NCBI GenBank assembly: GCA_964036275.1
Contig: OZ038435.1
Location: 30,237,521 to 30,301,520, forward strand
DNA from: Litoditis marina
Taxonomy: Eukaryota; Nematoda; Chromadorea; Rhabditida; Rhabditidae
Direction: 5' to 3'
DNA length: 64,000 nt
Numbering within the stretch: position 1 is the first letter of the stretch; every line of letters starts with the position of its first letter. Position numbers and translations under genes: made by a program. Positions 35,601-46,914 of this stretch are shown in pieces. Below the pieces are notes generated by a model. It was given only the letters and a program-made list of their open reading frames with translations. It ran no database searches and was not told where the DNA came from.

Positions 35601-38600
35601 AATATTTGATGTTAATTTCGCTGTGTCTGTAGTTTGATGGCGCTACGTGTATACCGATCAAACTACAACTCGGTTGTGTTTACAGGCCTGTTTTACCCCA
35701 GTTGGCAAGGGTTTCGCGGTGGCTGGTATTCGGTTGGATATGTACACGCTGCCCGCCTTCCTTATGGTGATGGTTACCTTAAAGGGACCGTTCCTCTATA
35801 ATCTGATATGAATAAGAAAAATAAAATCAAGATAATTCTGGTAAAACTCTTTTTTGTGTATTTTGTATACGTTGAAAGTACAAAATCGAAAAAATTGAGC
35901 TCAAGTAGTGTTTAATGAGCTTAACTTGTGGTAAGGTTACGGTATTCTCGGAATTATGGTTACTGTGGTCGCGCGCAGTAGTAGTTAACCCCACGCAATC
36001 TTGCGTATCGACATTTTGCGGTACTTCCGCGGCCCTGTTTTACGACATCGTCTCAACGACAAAAATTTACGAATTTAAATGCCTTTTTTATTATCTTTTT
36101 GCAACACTTTAGTTATATTTGTTTTGTATAATAACTGTTAGAGATTTGAGATATTCTAAATGTTATGCACCAAGTGTCAATTTCTCCATATACCACGTAA
36201 TTCTTGTTAGTTTTCTAATACGCCAGTTTGTATATATATACATGTATTTTCAGCCAATATATGAGTTCGTATAGTAGTGTTATTTGTAGATGAGTGCTCC
36301 AAAGAATGTTTTCTCTGATCTTTTTCCTCGACTCAGTTGATTATTGCAATTTCATCCATTTCATTCAGTGCTTCTGTTATCACAAAAATGAATGGTGCTT
36401 TTACAGGTAATCTCGAAATGTCGTTCTGGGACTTCTTTTTGCTGCACGACCAGCTCGATGATAATTAAAAGGTGAGTGGCTTGAAGATTATTTTTAACCA
36501 GTATCTTTATTGCTGTTATTTGGTTATTTCGTCTGACCTAGAATTTGTACGAAACTGCCGAAACCCAAAAATAATGTAGTGACTGTGCTACAAAAGTGAC
36601 CCCGTTTTCTCGTAAAATATTCGAGAGAAAATTATGATTTCGTATCAAAAGTAGGCCAATTTTCTTTATGAATTTTCTCTGGCTGTTCGGATAACTTGGA
36701 GTATGGTTCTGAATTAAGTGTTGGCTCCATATCGTTGAATTTCACGTAACTACTAGTTGTTATCATGATTTGATAAGCTTAGTGAAATTTTACGTTTTAT
36801 TATTGAAAAGCGTACCGGTTTTTGATTACAAGCCTTTATACTTTTAAGCAGTTCTCTGTGTGTGAGTAGAATGTGACTATCCCATAGAAAAAGCCCGTTT
36901 TTCCATCACAGATTTGTGGGTAGTTCTGATGTTCAATCCAAATAATACAAACTCTATCGATATTACCGAAAGATAGCCCATTTTTTGAATTTTTCGGGCT
37001 GACCGGATATCTTTGCTGGGTTTTCTCGATAACTATATTTGATTATTACAGGGCTCCACGATAGTTTGCTTCTTTTCGATGATTCAAAGGTATACGCAAC
37101 CTACCACAAACTGATCTCCGATCTCGTCAAGATGTAGCCGGTACGTTTATATAAAAGTTCATTTTACCAATTTATTTGCGTCTTCAACTGTAGATGAGTA
37201 ACTACAGATATGAAATTTGATCGGTAGAACATGAAGCAACCTGGTTTCATAAATAAAGCATAGTTTCAAATCTTTTTTTGACAAAAGATGAATATTTGGG
37301 CGGTTTACACATGCAACCATGCAACCAAAATGCAACCGGGTTGCATGTGTTAAGAAAATTCGGTTGCTTTCCAAATGCAACCGGGTTGCTTTTGGTTGCT
37401 TTTCAAATGCAACCAAACACTCAATTTTTGAACATTTTCCGTTTTTGTAATTGTGTGTCCGGTTAAAAATCCGGTTAAAAACGGTTGCCTGTGTAATTGG
37501 CCGACTATTTATAATTTGAATGTTGTTTTCGATTAGGAGGAAGCCTGCTGATATGGTTGTTGAACGGTTGGTTTATATATTCTCATTTATTTATTTGCAG
37601 CTCGTAAGCCATGGCACTGTTCCTTCCACATATTCGTCGAAGACGACTACTGGTCGTCTCCACAACAGCCACTCTTCTATGATGCCACTTCAACGTGGTC
37701 AATAAATTGTCAATTATTGGGTTTCCCTACTAATAAAAATGTGTACTCAAAATGTTGATCTTTGAATGCAATTTTCCAGTTTAACTCGCATGAAGTTGGT
37801 GGAATAAAATTGATATGTTTTCATTAAAACACGTTGTCCTGGTTAGTTTCGCGTACTCAGTTATAATTCACAGCAAATTATAAGGTTGCACAGCAGAATT
37901 TTTCGTAGCTGAATTAGGATTATTACAAGATATCAAGGTAGGTAAGGCTGATAGGTATAAATATCAAGGTAGTTAAGGCTGTTGGCTTAAACAAGGTATA
38001 TTCTAGGGTTGTATTTAGACTGCACTCCAAAGGAAAAAGAACAGTGGGAATGAAATGATGGATATTCTCTGCTAACCAGGTTTACCTATAACTATCTGAT
38101 TTTATCTACAATTCAAGTTTCATTAATTAGTTTTAATTATATCTATTCTTATTTACCTATAACTCCCAAGGTTTAGGCTATTTTGGTCTTTAATTTTTAT
38201 CCATTGTATGCGCGCAGCAGGCTGCGGTTTAACAGACGTCGCGCATAAAATCCGATACGTGCGTGGACTCGGTGTATGGTCGAGCGCGTGGTCGGACCAA
38301 ATTTTCAAAATGACGACTGAGAGTTCTAAGTTTTTGCAATGTTGGTCCGGATGAACTTTTTATTATGTGTAAGATAGTGGTGGGGGCTGAAACCTTCAAA
38401 TTAAAGAGGAACGGTCCCTTTAATAACCTGTGTTCTCATCAAACTATTCTTCAAGGAAGAATATGTGGGAATCATCCACAAAACTGATACGAAAGGTAAG
38501 TTTGGCGCTTTAGTGGCGCTCCAGGGTATCTTGTCGGATGAATTCATAAAGAAACTCAAATACATTAGTAAATGAACTACATAACTCTCAGATCCCATCC

Positions 38601-41600
38601 TTATTTTGATGTGCTTACTATGAATTCCTAAATGTTGAAAGTTCCCAATATGAGCATTGGTTCCAAAACTGCCAAAAACTGAACAAAATGAAGTGAAGAA
38701 TTTCAAAACAAGTTTGTTCCGATACTGATCTCTTGAAATATTACAGCCCGCTCGCTGGTGGAAGTGCCCAAGTACGATCTATTCCCCGCCCTCATTTGTA
38801 TTTATATCTACGTGGTTGCGAGTACAGTGGTCAATCACGTGGATACGTGAGTTGTTCAAATCTTCAAAATGATCAGAATACATAGAAAAACTACATTATT
38901 TCACACAGAGAACAATAATCAGCTCTCAGTTTGTCTTCTCCTTATTTGCCTCAATCGTGAAAACGAAATTATGAAAGCAGAATTTTATAGTTCAGAGATT
39001 CCTAGCAGTTTGCACATGAACGTTACAGATACACTGTTAGTGGTTAGTCAAAGGGACACTCAGCGGAGGCGTGACAGAAATAATAGGAATTGACCCAATA
39101 CAACGGCTGTACTGCTAGAAAATTGCACAGTCACGTGGAACATCCTGAACACAGCAGAACTCAGAAACGTGCAAGGACAAAGTGCACGATTCCTTGTCAG
39201 AATGCTGGTACTTCGACTTTTTCATGGTTTTTGTAGTTTGTAGCATGCACTGGATGTCTTAAAGTATCACTACTCCTCTCACCACCGCCATGTATGGTTG
39301 GAACGATTCCAAGTCGATTCTCTACAACGGAATAATGGAGTCCATCACGTGCCTCATCTCGGCCTTTTTCAATTTCCTCATCGCTTTTACAAGAATTGGA
39401 CAAATGTAAGATTTTTATTATTAATGAGTATAGGTCGGTCGACGATTGGGAAAAAACTGAAATATACGTCTTATAGATTCAGAAACGGAAGATGACTGCT
39501 GTATGTCACATGTTTTTTTTCAATCAAATCTACAAGAGGTTACAAGAAAAATATAGAGTAGAAAAGTTGAATAGCGTAGTATTCTGTTTGTCCTTCATAT
39601 TATGAACTCATTTTGCTGCTCGGATAATTTTTGTTCTAGAGGGGGTTCTGAGTCCGTATGCTACAATATCCCGGCATATTCATCCCATTCTGCGTCCCTC
39701 GCTCTGCCTTACTATTTCGCGGCACTCGTATCTCGGCAGGATGTGAGAGCAGAGAAACAGCGTTTGTTTGAGGATACGCTGGATGGGATGAAGGTGGCGA
39801 GACCTTCTATGATACGTAGTCTGGCCTAACTTCCGTTCTACAACTTCCATTTTATGCCCCCACTTGAGATAAACCAGGACAAGTTATTTCTTGACACTCA
39901 CGCACAGGACCCGATAACAATCAGAAAAGTTGAAATCACTTCCGACATTTTACAGTTTCATTCACCCCAGATTGTGTTAACAGATTGTGTTATACATATG
40001 AATCAAAAAATTTCGCCACAAGAGCTTTGGTCGAGTTCAAAATCTATTCGTTTTCTTTCAGCGACAAGCGCAAACAGGTCATTTTCGGGCTGACAGTTTT
40101 CCTTATTTTCTATCTCTGTAACTTCCCGTGGCCTTTCTACAGTGGTCCTCTAGAGTATATTCCAATAGGTTGGTTTAATTTTTATTATCTACTTTTATTT
40201 ATACCCTTTTCTCGTCGAGAAACGAACCAAATTATTAGGATTGTTAATCGAGATAAAAATTTCGGGTTTTCGAGTTATTGAGTTTTCGACTTTCGAGAAC
40301 TTTCGAGTTCTGAGCAAATCGATTTTTCAAGTTTTCGAGCAAAATTTCGATTGAATTTTTACATGTTTACCTTCAAAACTCTCATTTTTCGAGTTGGTTT
40401 CGAGTTTTCGAGTTTTGGAAATTTTTGAGTTTTCGAGTTTCGAGTTCGAAGGAAATTTCGAGTCGAGTCAAGTTTTGATTCGACTTTGACAACCCTACAA
40501 CCATTTATGGTTCATTACTTTAAACTAAACATGTGAGTCTCAACTCGACAATGATACTTGATTCGACAATGATTTCTTACAAATTCAATAGTCGGTGCGA
40601 TAACAAACTCTAAAAGTTTCGGAGGGTACGCTCTTCACGCTAACACATACACAGCTGTGGTGAATTTTTTTTTTGAAATCTGTGCTGTACACGCAAGGAA
40701 ATTGTCCCATCACGTTAAAATCCACAAGAATGAAACTATAGACACAAAATATATCGCACAGTTCTTCGCAACTGTGTTCTTTGAAACAACTCTATGAGAG
40801 TCCCGATAACGAAAAAATGACAAGTATACTGGGTGCGACATTTATAAATTTCTGTCTCTCACCGGAATCGAACCTGCGAGCAAAAGTTTCGTAGCAGGCA
40901 GCTCCCCCTGCGACATTAGAGAACAAACCAGTATGCATTGGAATCGAAGACATGTGTGCGTACACAGCAAAAAGTGAGATAAACAGTACCATCCGGCCTT
41001 TCCGTTGGCGACGACTATAACGTTTCCAAAAACTTTAGGAAATAGCTCAGCCGAAATAGGGGGCTGCGACCGGGAGTACACATGGTGTGCGACGGCGGTT
41101 CGTGTCCCGCAGACACTTTATGTATTCTGCTTCATTGTTCTGTTCGGATTGGCATTCCCTTTTGTCATTTCTCCATCCGCTTCTCTCTATTCCGATATAC
41201 TCGGACCCAGAAAACAGGTAATCATTTTTGAAAAATAAAATAAAAATAGTTCATTAAATAAGTAATGAATCATACCCAAAGATTTTCAGCTGTTCTCATT
41301 CAAATGCAACTAACAGATTATATATGAAGCTGCTTTGCAACCACCGTGAAAACAAGAAATTTGGTAGGTTTTTTGAGAAAGATAGATTGTTTTTACCTAT
41401 GTTGTGTTTACGGGGCTGTTTTCTCAGCACGCTGGAGTTAATTAGAGAAGAGACACTCTGTTCAAAAATTTCAGGGTGTCATGCAAGGATTTCATTCTCT
41501 CGCTGGGAATGTGGCGCAACTGATATCGCCTATTCTCATTACGTAGGTTTTGAATTGTTCGTATCTTTTCTGTATATATTTCCGTAACGGTTCCCGACAT

Positions 41601-41873
41601 GATTACATGATATGTTTTTACGATTCGTTTGGCAAGTCATGAATGAGAATCGATGAACGTTCGTGACATTCGGCAAAAAAACAGTGTTCACTTTGATCTG
41701 TTGCTATTACTTCGAGTTACAACTCGCAAAACCACGTTTTCAGATACGTGTACCAAGAAAGTGGCTACAGATACGTGGTGATAACCCAACTGTGCACTCT
41801 CAGTATCGGCGCCGGTCTAATGCTGCTCAACTACAACAGACTTGTACCTTTGAAGTTACGCTCGAAATCGTGA
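32675..41873 (+). CDS. MFS transporter, MFSD8/CLN7-like, one exon interrupted by a transposon
   Basis: Thirteen coding exons: 32675-32733, 33158-33281, 33761-33829, 34153-34237, 34509-34598, 34862-34983, a split exon 35686-35782 plus 38424-38495, then 38747-38846, 39265-39405, 40062-40168, 41039-41217, 41475-41542, 41744-41873. Leaving out the 2637-bp element and one TTAA gives 481 codons, exactly in frame, 480 residues (human MFSD8 is 518). Family marks: SIWPYL in TM1, FFGWVVAAYS, ANPLFGYWNER, ARAVTGFGLG, GSLSVLRAYVATAT, RLAAISYTRCGWLMGVSIGPA, ITTPLT, SDILGPRKQGVMQGFHSLAG. MFSD8 is a lysosomal membrane protein implicated in chloride efflux; its loss causes a neuronal ceroid lipofuscinosis in humans. 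As sequenced the frame is broken after VMVT unless the element is removed. Introns are full of repeats, including a SINE ending 14 bp before exon 41039. Confidence 0.88.
33490..33632. repeat. 140-bp palindromic MITE in MFS intron 2
   Basis: ATGTTGGGTCTATTATTTGA and AGGTAGTA on the left are matched, inverted, by TACTACCT and TCAAATAAGAAACCCAACAT on the right. A tight central hairpin has GGCGACG and CGTCGCC around GGCGGATTCGCC. A partial relative (TACTACCTCGTATTCCGGTT) is near 45740. Confidence 0.75.
35621..35674. repeat. GTAGTTTGATC short inverted-repeat element
   Basis: CTGTGTCTGTAGTTTGAT and, 17 bp later, ATCAAACTACAACTCGG form inverted ends of an element of about 50 bp. Similar half or full copies occur at 29732, 32200, 42550, 52960, 54142, 54490, 56240, 57190, 57940, 60390 and 61700. 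Confidence 0.6.
35783..38419. mobile_element. 2.6-kb TTAA-target transposon inside an MFS coding exon
   Basis: Ends are AGGGACCGTTCCTCT and its exact inverse AGAGGAACGGTCCCT (15-bp terminal inverted repeats), flanked by TTAA at 35779-35782 and 38420-38423. TTAA duplication is the hallmark of piggyBac-type insertion, though these ends do not start CCC as classical piggyBac ends do. Removing the element plus one TTAA restores an MFS exon in which ..MVMVT continues as LITCVLIKLFFKEEY, and makes the whole gene a multiple of three. No transposase is recognised inside. Two short open stretches (about 36340-36468 and 37052-37134, ending DLVKM) look mildly protein-like. A GCAACC hairpin block (37300-37500) is nested within. 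Confidence 0.85.
37300..37500. repeat. GCAACC/GGTTGC hairpin repeat, second copy
   Basis: GGCGGTTTACACATGCAACC starts the block and GGTTGCCTGTGTAATTGGCC ends it, the same inverted ends as at 1355-1660, with GCAACC-rich interior. It lies inside the TTAA element. Confidence 0.65.
39107..39215. repeat. CACGTGA..GTGCAC interspersed repeat, inverted copy
   Basis: TGCACAGTCACGTGGAACAT, ACACAGCAGAACTCAGAAACG and CAAAGTGCACGATTCC are the reverse complement, in order, of the repeat at 15125. It lies in an MFS intron. Confidence 0.6.
39648..39835. repeat. CCTTCATCCCATC-type hairpin element, most complete copy
   Basis: GAGTCCGTATGCTACAATATCC, then CATCCCATTCTGCGTCCCTCG on the left and GGATACGCTGGATGGGATGA and TATGATACGTAGTC on the right make long inverted arms around a centre GCCGAGATACGAG-type sequence. 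It is in an MFS intron and non-coding. Confidence 0.65.
40236..40497. mobile_element. hAT-like CGAGTTTT element, short copy
   Basis: Starts TAGGATTGTTAATCGAG and ends CGACTTTGACAACCCTA, matching the ends of the 8611-9376 element with a few changes, and is filled with TTTTCGAGTT units. The flanks do not give a clean 8-bp duplication, so this copy is older. It lies in an MFS intron. Confidence 0.7.
40846..41024 (-). mobile_element. tRNA-derived SINE (family 1)
   Basis: On the minus strand it shows the 5' extension (GTCGTCGCCAACGGAAAGGC), a decayed A box and an intact B box GGTTCGATTCC, ending GAGAGACAGAAATTTATAAA. It ends 14 bp upstream of an MFS exon, so it occupies the polypyrimidine region of that acceptor. 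Confidence 0.75.
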
Positions 41874-42020
41874 TTAAAGATAGACCGCCACAACTCCGAG
41901 CAACTCTGAGCGCGGCGAGAATTTGAAAAATATTGAAAAACACATCACAAATTTCGCACATTGAGAAAAGAAACATGGTATTTCGGGTTCAGATACAATG
42001 GTTGATATACAATAACGTCC

Positions 42021-42026
42021 AATAAA
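42021..42026 (+). terminator. AATAAA polyadenylation signal, MFS gene
   Basis: AATAAA lies 147 bp after the MFS stop codon and before the convergent galactosyltransferase A, whose stop is at 42287. Confidence 0.5.
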
Positions 42027-42286
42027 GCACTCATTTTCAATGTTGGCGAGACCCTTTATCTTTAAGTCACCCCGACCAAGTTTCACGATTAATAAATGCT
42101 TTTGATAGATTCTCAAGTTTTGTCCATCCTGGTTTCTAAGGATTCCGATATAATTATGAGAACCGAAATCAATAAGTTTTTCACCCAGGAGATATTGATG
42201 TTAACCAAGATCAAAAGTTTTTTTCAAATTACGCACTGTGGGTTTTTTAAATGTAGGCAATATAGATGGGTTTTTTTCAATCGTGG

Positions 42287-45200
42287 TCACTTTATTACGT
42301 TCGATCTACTTGATTCTCCGTCTTTGGCATAACTCGTATCTTGTTTCTTGAAACTGGCTGGTCCACTAGTTCGGTACCGTAAAATATCGATTATTCTCAT
42401 CTCATCCGGTGAAGTATAGTGGAGGGAGACCATGTCCTCCGGGAATGCCTCGTATTTCTGAAAGAAAACATCAGTATAGAAAGTAAGCACATATTCGTTG
42501 TAGTTTTATCTCGGTACGTGCCATGATTTTCGCATTTCGATCGAAAAGCGACGAGATCAAAGTACAAACACAGCGGGATAGGACAACATACACACCACAG
42601 AGAGTGACCAATTTTGGGTTGTAGTTTATATCACGTACAAAGTATACATGAAATACAATGCAATTGATCAACTAGAAATACAGCAGAACATTATAACTTG
42701 AACAATTTTTGCCGGAGAAATGTGGAGATAATCGAAAACGAAAATTAGTCAGAGGGGTCTGATAGGGGAAAATATGAAGAACGTGAGCTCACCTTTTTGA
42801 GCGGCCACTTCAAGGATACTGAATCATCGTCGTCAAAATTGAAGAAGTCGATGGCAGAAAAAGGACTGAATCTATGTTGCCCCCGCTCATTCCTCGTATC
42901 CTCAGCGAAGATGCCAATGTTGGCTAGACATCTGAAACACGTACAGTAGTGCTCAGACAATTCCCCGCCAATCAGCCAGCCACTTTGTTATTGGCTGAAA
43001 GAGAGGGTGTGCAGGTCGAAGAGACGCAGACTGTCTTAGCCTGTCTGCGCGTCATTGACCTGCACGCTCTCTCGTTTTTTGTAGCTGGCCAATTGCAGAA
43101 AGTTGGCGCTTATCGTTCTGAGTGGCCAGAAACAGAGGTTGAAACATACTGTACCCTCAACATCTGCGGTGAAGTGATACACGGTTACTTACTGGCAGTA
43201 TTACAGCTAGAAGCTCTGATGAAATTATTTGATTCGGATCTAGCCTAGTTAGCTAGGCTGTTGCGTGATCCCTCATTGCTTCTGTTCTAAGAGTCCTATG
43301 TATCCAGATTAACTAGTTTGTTGAAAATATTCATAAACAAAAAATATAGAACACTATGATAGAAATGCTCCTTTCGACTACTTTCCAAATGTCCTTCGGG
43401 TTCCAATGTGTGTTCAAATAATAAATAATTGTTTAATTGATAAAATTAATAACTGATGCACGTTCTTTCCCCATAATGTTTCCGTTTCTCGGTTTTGAAT
43501 ATATATGAAATGCATTCCGACAAGAAACCTGGCACCGTATCAAAGTTATGCAAATTCTGAGCTCCATCTGATCGAGGGCCTGGTCAGATTCTGGCCACAT
43601 AGTTGCCATCTTTGTATGTATGAGCATAGTTCAAATGACCCAAAGCTGGACAAAGTGGTGAGCAGATAGTTCAGCTCAAAGATGAGCTTTTCATGAGACT
43701 TTTCTACTGTGCGTGGAGACTATCCAACCTGCTCAAGCCAACGTCTTCAGAAGAGTCATAGAAGCAGTTGGACTGGTCGTGATAAGCCTTCTCCACGAAC
43801 TGTTTCACGGCAGCGTTGGACAGAATGTAGCCAGCACCCCCGGATTGGAAACCATGCGGCTGCAATTTCAAACCTTGTGGTTTATGACAATTTGACAAAT
43901 AACGAAATTAAAAGTATCATATGTTTTTCCTTTCGTGTATGGATTATATTGTTCATCGAATTTCATACTAGTTCGAAAGTTGATTACAAAAAAACGAAGA
44001 GAAAAGATTCGAAATTTCAGGGAGAAAAGCCCGACATAAAATCTTCTCATGTTCCATCTTTTTCGAATGTGGTTCAAAGAGCCGTGAAATTTCTCCAAGT
44101 CAAGTGCTTACCAAGTGTGTGCTGAAGGTATAGCCCAAGAAATGAGGTTCACTAGAGTTATATTTTTCTAATAAACTCAACAAATTTTCCATCATCACGT
44201 ATGTATCATCATCTGCCTGCAAAACACAACATGAAAGATGTTATATAGTCGTCGTCAACGAAAAGGCCGGAGGGTACTGTATATCTCACTTTTCGCTGTG
44301 TACGCGCATTACTCTTCGATCTCAAAATATTCCCGTAATGTAGTCTAATAGGCCTATGGTCAAAAGTACTACGGGTACGCACAGCGAGAGATGCAGGGCG
44401 GGCCAGGCTTCAGAGTTAGTCCGAAAAACGTACGTAAGACACCAAATCCCTACATAAGTCGAGAATAATCATAGATAGAAACCCTAAAACTGGACACCGG
44501 GCGATAAGTTTGGTAGAGGACGAGGCTCATCCCCGTTATCTGCGTGTCTGCGTGTTTTTGATCTACATTCTCTCTTCGTTGACCTATATTTCACGATCAC
44601 TCGTTCCCCATCTGTCTTTGTTCGTGAAACGAATGAAAAAAAAACTATACTGTTACGCACAATCACGTGAAACATGTTAAACACAGCAGAACTCAGAAAC
44701 GTGCAATGACAGATTGCACAATTCCTCATTAGAATGCCAACTTTGCGTGACCATTCAATTTACTTCTAGTATATGAAATATAGTACTCACCTTAAAGTAC
44801 CAATCGAACTCCGACGATATCTGAGTGTATATGTGATAGAATGCGTATCTACTCTTGTAGAATAGCTCTGTGTAGCCATCGTCCATCTCATTGAATACGG
44901 TAGAGTACGGTATCGACTCGTCCCCTATTGGCTGAGCGGTGAAGAACTCGCCATGGTCGCAACGCGGCAGCCATGTTTCATTCACGGCGAGAACCTTAAC
45001 TCGAAGTTGGTTTGTGGGAATCAACGAAAGTTCTTGGCAGAAACTGTTAAAGAAGTTCTAAATCTGGCCAGCGGCAAACAACGGTGGCATATAGTCGTTG
45101 CCAACGGGAAGGCGGGAGGGTACTGTATATCTCATTTTCCGCTGTGTAGGGACACATGTTTTCGATTCCAAAGCCTGCCCGTTATGTGCTCTAATAGCGC

Positions 45201-46703
45201 AGCCGGTGGAGCACTGCTACGAATCTTTTGCTCGCAGGCTCGATTCGGGCGAAAGACAGAAACTTATGAATTTGGCGCTCACTATAATCAATACATGACG
45301 CACTAGCCGCAATAATGGGTTCAAGAAATTATGAACAAGTTCATCTCGAACCTTTTTCAGTATGAATATGTAATGTTGTCCAACTTCCTGAGAGACCGGG
45401 TGGGGTGAGAATTCGAAAATGAAACATCAAATCACATCGTGTTATCTCATCAGTTTCGGTTTCTTTCCCTTTTTCTTTAAAAAGAAGGCTAGAGCGCTAA
45501 TTATAAAGGTATCTGCAAACCAGTAAGGTAAAACACAGATGGTATAGTTGAAAAACGGAAAACAATCTGTCAGCATCATTTTAACTCACCCTGGTTTTGT
45601 AGTATTTGGGTGACGTTCCAACCCAACAGAACAGTCGACCCTTCTTGGGAAGTTGTCGCGCAGCTAGAGAAGAGGACACGTGATGCACCATGGTGGAACT
45701 GGAACTTTAAAAACGTTATAGTTTCAAACTGAAAACATACTACCTCGTATTCCGGTTCTATGGGATATGTGTGAGTGTTGGTTCAAAAGTACGAAATGTG
45801 TTGGCAAAACAATTGAAGGTCTGGGGGTATTGGGAAGGCTGTGAGAGAGCAGTTACTCGCGGGCGCGGTCCGGCCACTGCAACGCGCGGGGGTTTTTGCC
45901 TGCTCCCTTTCGGGCCTGAGCCGTACACCCCTCCTTGTCCGCCCAGGACACGTCCCCCTTCGAGAACGTACCCTTGGCGACGCATCGCTTGGCGCGGACG
46001 CCCGGTCGCCGCAACTAGCAACTCTCACAGGACTCCTCCCCTCACTCCATCCACTCCAATCTACTGCCTAGAAGCTGGCTCACAGGCGCCCGCCGCGACG
46101 CCCAGTGGTTTTGCTATCTACAAACGCAGGGACATGCGTCGCTTAGAGAAGGCAGCTGGGTGACACACAAAACACCTAGATTTGCAACATTGTACAGTAT
46201 GCCGAGGTTCATCGATAACGGAACATGGTAACTGTTTTGGAAATACTTCAAAAATATTAAAGGTAATAGTGGTGACATGTGCTGCCTGCGAAAAAAGATA
46301 GCTCAAAAATCCCACCATACCAAAACTGAATTCACTCTATTTGTACTTGGTGAGATACACTTTAAGATTGAACAAAAATGTTCTTTTTTTTTATCGAATG
46401 ACAAGCTTCATTCAAGGGTTGTACTCGATGGGGAGGTTCTTTCTGCGGACCATTCCGTCTCCCTGGACCATTCCGTCTCGTTCTCTTCTAGCTCGATGCT
46501 TGAAAGCTGATAAAAACGAAACTATCACAATGTTCATAATGCATTAATGTCTAATATTGTTTATAATGTTGTAATTATTATATTGATTTTCTTAATGTGA
46601 AAACTCACGCATGATAGTTTGCTCGTCGACGAAATTCTATCCGATATGCCAAATAAAATAGTACAGTTATAACAATTGTAAATATCGAATACCGAAACCG
46701 CAT
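42287..46703 (-). CDS. core-1 beta-1,3-galactosyltransferase-like protein, copy A (GT31)
   Basis: Seven exons (46703-46609, 45698-45590, 44994-44791, 44216-44112, 43859-43729, 42931-42793, 42457-42287) give 317 residues in consistent phase. It is a type II Golgi protein: MRFRYS, a membrane anchor [13 protein letters not shown], short stalk, then the catalytic domain. This family adds galactose to GalNAc-Ser/Thr to make the core-1 O-glycan. Motifs: [35 protein letters not shown] then [12 protein letters not shown] (the metal-binding DxD), [35 protein letters not shown]. It is the most divergent of the four copies, with a longer Ser/Lys-rich C-terminal tail. Exon lengths 204, 105, 131 and 139 are shared with copies B-D. 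Intron 44995-45589 holds a SINE; intron 45699-46608 holds a GC-rich patch. Confidence 0.9.
42955..43120. repeat. GTGTGCAGGTC hairpin MITE in copy A intron
   Basis: GAGAGGGTGTGCAGGTCGA and GACGCAGACTGTCT on the left are matched inversely by TGTCTGCGCGTCA and TTGACCTGCACGCTCTCTC on the right. Related hairpins lie in introns of copies B (49400, 52120) and D (60935). Confidence 0.7.
44246..44345 (+). mobile_element. SINE family 1, 5' fragment
   Basis: GTCGTCGTCAACGAAAAGGC, GGAGGGTACTGTATATCTCAC and CGCTGTGTACGCGCAT match the 5' extension of the SINEs at 45086 and 51766. The A and B boxes are missing or unrecognisable. Confidence 0.55.
44655..44765. repeat. CACGTGA..GTGCAC interspersed repeat, inverted copy
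   Basis: CACAATCACGTGAAACATG, CACAGCAGAACTCAGAAACG and TGCACAATTCCTCATTAG place it in the family described at 15125. Confidence 0.6.
45086..45292 (+). mobile_element. tRNA-derived SINE (family 1)
   Basis: GTCGTTGCCAACGGGAAGGC, then CGCTGTGTAGGGACAC, A box TAGCGCAGCCGG and B box GGCTCGATTCG, ending AAAGACAGAAACTTATGAAT. The boxes carry substitutions, so it is probably inactive. It lies in an intron of copy A. Confidence 0.7.
45838..46037. repeat. 200-bp GC-rich element with inverted ends
   Basis: In an AT-rich intron this block is strongly GC-rich (GCGGGCGCGG, CGCGCGGGGG, GGCGCGGACGCCCGG). It starts CTGTGAGAGAGCAGTTAC and ends GCAACTAGCAACTCTCACAG, imperfect inverted repeats. Several frames are open by chance because of composition. 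I cannot assign a family; a MITE-like insertion or GC-rich foreign insert are both possible. Confidence 0.5.
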
Positions 46704-46798
46704 CAAAACTGAAAATGGCCTGTGAAATGTTGAGCTCAGAAAATTAATAATGTTTTTATAACATTTATTATTCTTGTTGTATTTGAAGTTTCAATTAA

Positions 46799-46914
46799 AG
46801 AAGGACGATTATGTGGACCAATCCCGTTACATCGGTCCTTTAAACTGCAATTGAAAAATGTATTGCAGTTTAAAGGACTGAAGCGTTGGGATTGGACCAC
46901 ATAATCGTCCTTCT
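46799..46914. mobile_element. 116-bp palindromic MITE with TTAA target duplication
   Basis: AGAAGGACGATTATGTGG at the start is the exact inverse of CCACATAATCGTCCTTCT at the end, flanked by TTAA at 46795-46798 and 46915-46918. The inner arms GGTCCTTTAAACTGCAAT and ATTGCAGTTTAAAGGAC pair around a short loop, so almost the whole element folds back. Older relative at 32030. Confidence 0.85.

Noticed and set aside
35779..38423. Ordinary intron in place of a transposon
   Set aside because: The boundaries are TTAA plus inverted ends, the codon sequence is continuous only at TTAA, and no GT/AG pair of compatible phase flanks it.
45771..46163. Overlapping long open frames in the GC-rich patch
   Set aside because: Open in several frames on both strands because of GC composition, with no domain or splice logic.
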